64,000 nt of DNA from BS750m-G62 sp964577175 (GTDB taxonomy: Bacteria; Planctomycetota; Phycisphaerae; FEN-1346): contig CAZNYC010000004.1 of NCBI GenBank assembly GCA_964577175.1, positions 6,307-70,306 of the forward strand, read 5' to 3'. Under the pieces are notes generated by a model that was given only the letters and a program-made list of their open reading frames with translations, was not told where the DNA came from and made no database searches. This document shows, in pieces, positions 59,841 through 64,000 of the stretch; position 1 is the stretch's first letter, and each line of letters begins with the position of its first letter. The position numbers were made by a program, and so were the translations under genes.

Positions 59841-60728
59841 CTACGCGAACGTCTGCCCGGTGAGCCGCTCGTACGCCTCCACGTACTTCTCGCGGGTCTG
59901 GGCGACGATGTCGTCGGGCAGGTCCGGGCCGGGCGGCGTCTTGTCCCAATCGAGCGTATCGAGATAGTTTCGGACGAATTGCTTGTCGAAACTCGCCTGG
60001 TCGCGGCCGGGCTCGTAGTCGTCGGCCGGCCAGAAGCGGGAGGAGTCCGGCGTCAGGACCTCGTCGATGAGGATGATCTCGTCGCCGGCGCGGCCCCACT
60101 CGAACTTGGTGTCGGCGATCAGGATGCCGCGCTCCCGCGCGTAGTCCGCCGCCTTCTTGTACAGGGCGATGCTGCGGTCACGGAGGGTGGCGGCCACGTC
60201 GTCGCCGACGATCTCGGCCGCCTGCTCCGGCGAGATGTTCTCGTCGTGGCCCGACTCGGCCTTCGTGGCCGGCGTGAAGATCGGCTCGGGCAGGGCGTCG
60301 CACTGCGCGAGGCCCTCCGGCAACTCGATGCCGCACACCGTGCCCCGGTCGCGGTACTCCCGCCAGCCGGACCCTGCCAGGTACCCGCGGACGACACACT
60401 CGACCGGGTACACCTCGGCCTTGCGGCAGAGCATGCTCCGGCCGGCGAGGGCGTCGGCGTGGCCCCGGAGTTCGGCCGGCATCTCCGCCACCTCGGCCGT
60501 CACCAGGTGGTTCGGCGTCACGTCCGACAGGAAGTCGAACCACCACACGCTGAGGCCGGTGAGGATGCGGCCCTTGTCGGGAATGCCCGTCGGCATGACG
60601 ACGTCGTAGGCGCTGATGCGGTCCGTGGCGACGATGAGCAGGTGCTCGCCCAGGTCGTAGATGTCGCGGACCTTGCCGCGGCGCACGTCGAGGCCCGGGA
60701 GTTTCGTTTCGCGGACGACGGTATTCAT
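59841..60728 (-). CDS. purC: Phosphoribosylaminoimidazole-succinocarboxamide (SAICAR) synthase
   Basis: 295 residues, ATP-dependent step of purine synthesis joining CAIR and aspartate. Seen: GKVRDIYDLGEHLLIVATDR near the N-terminus, VECVVRGYLAGSGWREY, TPATKAESGHDENISPEQAA and LIDEVLTPDSSRFWPAD. Length and motifs fit the longer, stand-alone PurC type. ATG at 60728. Upstream is a 347-base intergenic region that it shares with the divergent GH10-like gene. Confidence 0.96.
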   Translation of the reverse strand: MNTVVRETKLPGLDVRRGKVRDIYDLGEHLLIVATDRISAYDVVMPTGIPDKGRILTGLSVWWFDFLSDVTPNHLVTAEVAEMPAELRGHADALAGRSMLCRKAEVYPVECVVRGYLAGSGWREYRDRGTVCGIELPEGLAQCDALPEPIFTPATKAESGHDENISPEQAAEIVGDDVAATLRDRSIALYKKAADYARERGILIADTKFEWGRAGDEIILIDEVLTPDSSRFWPADDYEPGRDQASFDKQFVRNYLDTLDWDKTPPGPDLPDDIVAQTREKYVEAYERLTGQTFA

Positions 60729-61075
60729 GGTGCGTCCCCCATCCGGGTTCAGGTTCCCCGGAGCGTACTGTAGCCGGGCCGCGGCGGCGGCGTCAAGCGT
60801 TATTCGGTTTTAGGCCTATGTACCTGACGCCACCGACCGCAACCCGTGGGGCACTGTCCGAGGGCGCCGATCAACCCCGTGGGCTTGGTGGCGTGAACGG
60901 AATAGCCCTATTCGGTTTTGGCGGCGAAAGCGAACGGCCGGAAGCCGATGAAGAGCCGGGCTCGCCCCGGATTTCCGTTGAGCACCGGCGGGCGGACCCT
61001 ATAATCGCCCGTGCAACCGAAACCGAGCCACCGCCGCGGTTCCCCGCGGCCGTCCCCGTAACGGAAAGCGTGCCC
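60729..61075. other. Divergent intergenic region with a candidate operator
   Basis: 347 bases between purC and the GH10-like gene. The phrase TATTCGGTTTT occurs twice (about 60803 and 60909). The second is part of an inverted repeat ACGGAATAG-cc-CTATTCGGT (60897-60916) with one mismatch. It may be a regulator site. No gene and no clear promoter. Confidence 0.45.
60897..60916. promoter_or_regulatory. Candidate operator palindrome
   Basis: ACGGAATAG-CC-CTATTCGGT: perfect GAATAG/CTATTC core with one mismatch outside it. Placed between divergent promoters. Confidence 0.35.
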
Positions 61076-62629
61076 GTGTTAGCATTCGACGTGCTCGTCG
61101 ACGGCCAGCCGCCCGCCGACCTCGATCTGGACCGCATGTATCTGACGAGCCAGGAGGGGCAGCCGATCCGCGCCCGCTTCCGGTACAACGCCGAGATCGG
61201 CCGCCTCTTCTGCGACCGGTCCGGCCAGGGACTGGCGGCGCTGAACCTGTTCTGGACGGTCCGCAGCGGGTCGCGGCTCATGCTGCGGACCGCGCTGCTC
61301 CAGGACAGCGAGGAGCCGTACCTCCTGACGCTGGAACTCGCCCGCGGCCGGTTGGCCGACGTGTGGCGCAAACGCGACGACTGGGGCTACGTCTTCGGCG
61401 GCCCCACGCCGGCGGTGGAGGAGGAGTTCCAGGAAATCCGCCTGTTGCTGGCCAAGGCCCAGACGGTCCGCAGCACGGCCCGGGCGGCGGGCGACCTGGC
61501 CCAGGAGGCCCTCAGCCGTGCCGTGGCCCTCGGCGAGACGATGGCCGGCGAGGACGCCCGACAGGGCATCGCCATCCGCCGGCGGGAGGGCGGCCTGCCC
61601 ACCGTCGACTTCGGCTGCCATTGGGACCTCGCCGACGCCTCCGACGAGCCCCGCCGCCAGTTCGGCAAGACGTTCAACTACGCCAGCCTGCCGTTTACCT
61701 GGCGCCGCATCGAGCCCCGCGAGCAGGAGTATCAGTGGGACTGGCACGATGCCTGCGTCGAGTGGCTCGAGGGCACCGGCATCGTCATCAAGGGCGCCTC
61801 GCCCGTCCGGTTCACCGAGACGGCACTGCCCGACTGGGTCTGGATCTGGGAAAACGACTTCGAGACCGTCCGCGACCTCGTCTTCGACCACGTCGAACGG
61901 TGCGTGCAGCGGTACCGCGGCCGCATCGACCACTGGGACGCCGTCACCGGCCTGCACGTCGAGAACTGCCTGAAGTTCTCGCTCGACCGGATCATCGAGA
62001 TGACGCGCATCTGCGCCCACGCCGTCAAGCGGACGGACCCGTCGGCGACGGTCATGCTGAACCTGATCTACCCGTGGGGCGAGTATTACGCCACCAACCA
62101 GCGCTCCATCTGGCCGTACCATTATGCCGAAATGTGCATGAACGCCGGCGTCACGTTCGACGCCGTGGGTCTGGAGGTCTACTTCGGCGCCGACGACCTC
62201 GGTTACGCCGTCCGCGACATGCTGGCCGTCTCGAACCAGTTGGACCGCTTCAGCGGGCTGGGCAAACCCGTCCACGTGACCGCGTGCGGGGTGCCGTCGG
62301 CGACCGACCCCGATCCCCAGGCCGCCGTCGGCGATGCCGAGACCCGCGCCGATGTGGCGGGCGTGTGGCGAAAACCGTGGGACGAGGTCGTCCAGTCCGA
62401 CTGGATCGACGCCTTCTACCGCGTCGCCATCTCCAAGCCGTTCGTCCGCGCCATCTCGTGGCGTGATTTCAGCGACGCCGAGCCGCACTACTTCCCGCAC
62501 GCCGGCCTGATGCGGCCGGACGGCAAACCGAAGATCGCCTTCCAGCGTCTGGGGGCCCTGCGGCAGGAGATCTGGCCCGGCGCCGGACCCGTCGGCGGCG
62601 GCGACGCCAACGTCGTCTTTCCCGAGTAA
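61076..62629 (+). CDS. GH10-like TIM-barrel protein lacking the catalytic glutamates
   Basis: 517 residues from GTG 61076, which lies 8 bases after GGAAA; the longer ORF upstream is low quality. An N-terminal beta domain (1-170, LAFDVLVDGQPPADLDLDRM) is followed by a barrel resembling family 10 xylanases: FGKTFNYASLPFTWRRIEPR, QWDWHDACVEWLEGTGIVIK and WDAV at 287-290. The acid/base Glu in the usual WDVVNE is lost (T291-G292), and the usual TELD nucleophile segment reads HVTACG with Ala at 403. It is therefore probably a binding protein or an altered enzyme. No signal peptide is seen. Confidence 0.75.
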   Translation: MLAFDVLVDGQPPADLDLDRMYLTSQEGQPIRARFRYNAEIGRLFCDRSGQGLAALNLFWTVRSGSRLMLRTALLQDSEEPYLLTLELARGRLADVWRKRDDWGYVFGGPTPAVEEEFQEIRLLLAKAQTVRSTARAAGDLAQEALSRAVALGETMAGEDARQGIAIRRREGGLPTVDFGCHWDLADASDEPRRQFGKTFNYASLPFTWRRIEPREQEYQWDWHDACVEWLEGTGIVIKGASPVRFTETALPDWVWIWENDFETVRDLVFDHVERCVQRYRGRIDHWDAVTGLHVENCLKFSLDRIIEMTRICAHAVKRTDPSATVMLNLIYPWGEYYATNQRSIWPYHYAEMCMNAGVTFDAVGLEVYFGADDLGYAVRDMLAVSNQLDRFSGLGKPVHVTACGVPSATDPDPQAAVGDAETRADVAGVWRKPWDEVVQSDWIDAFYRVAISKPFVRAISWRDFSDAEPHYFPHAGLMRPDGKPKIAFQRLGALRQEIWPGAGPVGGGDANVVFPE

Positions 62630-62655
62630 CACCGCCCCGAGAGATACGGCATTGA

Positions 62656-62925
62656 GCGCGGCGGGTCTCCGCACCCCCCGCGCGCCAAGTGCCACGGCCG
62701 GCCTTGGCCGGCCGTGCGATGGAGTGGCCGGGGCCGTGCGTTTCGGGGACCGGGAGCACGGCGGGGCAAGACCCGCCGTGGCACATGCGCTTCCAGCCCC
62801 CTGCCACGGCCGGCCTAGGCCGGCTATCTCTATCCGCCGTGGCACGTGCCAGGCCGGATGAGGATGACCCGCTGCTTCCGCAGCGGGTTCGAACGCCGGC
62901 CGGCTCGAAAAACGGGTCTCGAACG
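62656..62925. repeat. Repeat cluster between the GH10-like and ComEA-like genes
   Basis: 62656-62683: 28-nt palindrome with one change. About 62692-62715: CCACGGCCGG...CCGGCCGTG hairpin. 62755-62780: GCACGGCGGG...CCCGCCGTGGCAC. About 62802-62850: further GGCCGG and GTGGCACGTGCCA pieces. 62868-62887: CCCGCTGC-ttcc-GCAGCGGG, part of the composite repeat also at 59747. These occupy most of the 343-base gap; no gene is seen. Confidence 0.7.
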
Positions 62926-62972
62926 GCACCCGCCTGCTTGCACCCATGCCCCGCATGCCGCATAATGCTGGC

Positions 62973-63392
62973 ATGACCGAGCGCGCCCCGAGTCCCCGTC
63001 CTGCCCGCAAGCCGCTCATCGAGCGCGGCGAGCAGGCGGTGCTGCTCGTCCTCGCGCTGGCGGTCGTGGCCGGGGCAGGGTGGCAGACCGTCGCGTATTG
63101 GCGAATCGGCGCCGAACCGCTCCGGGTTGTCCCTGAAGGGCCGCCTACCTACCGGGTGAACGTGAACGCGGCCGACTGGGTTACCCTGGTCCTGGTGCCG
63201 GGGCTCGGAGAGACCCTGGCACGCCGTATCGTCGCCGAACGGAAGGCCCGCGGCGGCCGGTTCGGGTCCCTGGACGACCTGACGGCCGTCCGGGGCATCG
63301 GCGAGAAGAAACTGGCGCGCCTCCGGCCGTATCTCGTCCTCGGCGACCCGGACGTCCCCGGCGAGCCCGTCCAGATGGTCGAGACGCCGTAG
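62973..63392 (+). CDS. ComEA-like helix-hairpin-helix protein, membrane-anchored
   Basis: 139 residues from ATG 62973; an in-frame ATG at 62946 is also possible, and neither has a good ribosome-binding site. One TM helix (AVLLVLALAVVAGAGWQTVA) near the N-terminus precedes a C-terminal domain with VNVNAADWVTLVLVPGLGET and SLDDLTAVRGIGEKKLARLR, two helix-hairpin-helix motifs as in ComEA DNA-binding proteins. In competence systems ComEA holds incoming DNA outside the inner membrane. No other competence genes are present, so it may instead be a general DNA- or protein-binding protein. Confidence 0.85.
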   Translation: MTERAPSPRPARKPLIERGEQAVLLVLALAVVAGAGWQTVAYWRIGAEPLRVVPEGPPTYRVNVNAADWVTLVLVPGLGETLARRIVAERKARGGRFGSLDDLTAVRGIGEKKLARLRPYLVLGDPDVPGEPVQMVETP

Positions 63393-63521
63393 GCCGCAGC
63401 GCCGCGGCCGGTCGGGTACGTGCCGGTCTTTTGCCGCAACGGAGGCCCCTGCGGCGTGGTTTTACCTACGGGGCGGCGCACACGGTGTGCTTCGAGCGAA
63501 TCCGCAGAAAAGGAGAGATGC

Positions 63522-64000
63522 ATGGCCCCGTCCACCCGAATCCGACGGGCGCTGACCGCCTGGGTATGTGCGATTCTCGTGCTCGTGGCGCTTCCGGCTC
63601 CCGGCGCCGAGGCCCCGGCGGCCGCGGTCCGCGAGGCCCTGGAGGCGTCCGGCACGTCGGGGGGAGTCATCGTGCACGTCGGCTGCGGCGAGGGGAAGGC
63701 GACCGCCACCCTCCGTGCGGGTGAGGCGCTGCTGGTCCAGGGCCTCGACACCGACGCCGCCGCCGTCGCCGCGGCCCGGGAACGCTTCCTGTCCCAGGGT
63801 GTCAGCGGGACCGTGACGGCCGAGACGTTCGACGGCCGGCATCTGCCGTACGTCGACAACCTGGTGAACCTCATCGTCGCCGACGACCTCGGGCAGGTGC
63901 CCATGGCGGAGGTGATGCGGGTGCTCCGCCCCGGCGGCGTGGCGCTGGTCGGCGGCCCCGGCCTCCGAAGCCTTGGCGAAGGAGGCAAGAAGACCGTCAA
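63522..64000 (+). CDS. Secreted methyltransferase-domain protein, 5' part
   Basis: The first 159 residues are visible; the gene runs off the right edge without a stop. ATG at 63522 follows AAAGGAG. A signal peptide (ALTAWVCAILVLVALPAPGA) is followed by a Rossmann methyltransferase-like domain: GGVIVHVGCGEGKATATLRA (motif I), VQGLDTDAAAVAAARERFLS, FDGRHLPYVDNLVNLIVADD and EVMRVLRPGGVALVGGPG. In planctomycetes this exported domain is commonly fused to a PQQ/BamB-like beta-propeller, so a long protein is expected beyond the edge. A secreted SAM-type domain is odd and may not bind SAM. Confidence 0.8.
   Translation, partial: MAPSTRIRRALTAWVCAILVLVALPAPGAEAPAAAVREALEASGTSGGVIVHVGCGEGKATATLRAGEALLVQGLDTDAAAVAAARERFLSQGVSGTVTAETFDGRHLPYVDNLVNLIVADDLGQVPMAEVMRVLRPGGVALVGGPGLRSLGEGGKKTV

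Overview
This window looks like a high-GC metagenome-assembled fragment of a Planctomycetota genome (Phycisphaerae-like or a related class; the class is inference). Pointers to that phylum are the Tat-exported Gfo/Idh oxidoreductases, a formylglycine sulfatase, a DUF1080 (3-keto-disaccharide hydrolase) protein, an HzsA-related dihaem protein, a tandem DUF4159 protein, a secreted ADP-ribosylglycohydrolase-type protein, a GH10-like barrel and a truncated secreted methyltransferase-domain protein of a planctomycete type. One run of 100 N lies at 9398-9497. The 55 bases on either side of it are identical, so it is probably an unmerged contig overlap rather than missing sequence.

Layout. 1-587: 3' end of a DAHP synthase gene. 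767-7333 (minus): catabolic block with Gfo/Idh, HEAT-repeat, sulfatase and Gfo/Idh genes. 7681-10368: small membrane protein, DUF1080 protein, PAC2 protein. 10641-12332: sodium:solute symporter. 12659-16844 (minus): HzsA-related cytochrome and NHL-type lipoprotein. 17192-21247 (plus): diadenylate cyclase-like protein plus two radical SAM enzymes. 21593-22821: MarR regulator and a broken DUF3800 gene. 22963-31617 (plus): two MttB-type methyltransferases, a SAM methyltransferase, a MarC-like membrane protein and two asparagine synthetase homologues, one without the glutaminase cysteine. 31812-40737 (minus): FliA-type sigma factor and a dense two-component block. 40988-44044 (minus): bioD, bioA and a SAM hydrolase (DUF62). 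44174-45139: M14 amidase lipoprotein. 45256-52210 (minus): ADP-ribosylglycohydrolase-type protein, membrane protein, CaCA exchanger, P-type ATPase. 52832-56728 (minus): MoxR ATPase, tandem DUF4159 protein, FlgM-like protein. 57027-60728 (minus): unknown membrane-anchored protein, aroC, purC. 61076-64000 (plus): GH10-like protein, ComEA-like helix-hairpin-helix protein, and the start of a secreted methyltransferase-domain protein.

The most unusual feature is non-coding. Intergenic spaces hold many families of dispersed palindromes. I count twenty copies of a 28-nt palindrome (core GCGCGGYGGGT ... ACCCRCCGCGC). Two pairs of them lie inside 130-bp elements with 18-bp terminal inverted repeats (21375-21504 and 47014-47143, in opposite orientation). 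One copy lies in frame inside the P-type ATPase gene. A different 151-bp element with perfect 20-bp ends sits at 12493-12643. These look like non-autonomous mobile elements; no transposase gene was recognised in the window.

Gene-level points of interest are the MttB/asparagine-synthetase cluster with no visible corrinoid protein, the degenerate asparagine synthetase next to an intact one, the GH10-like protein lacking both expected catalytic glutamates, and the diadenylate cyclase placed directly before radical SAM genes.
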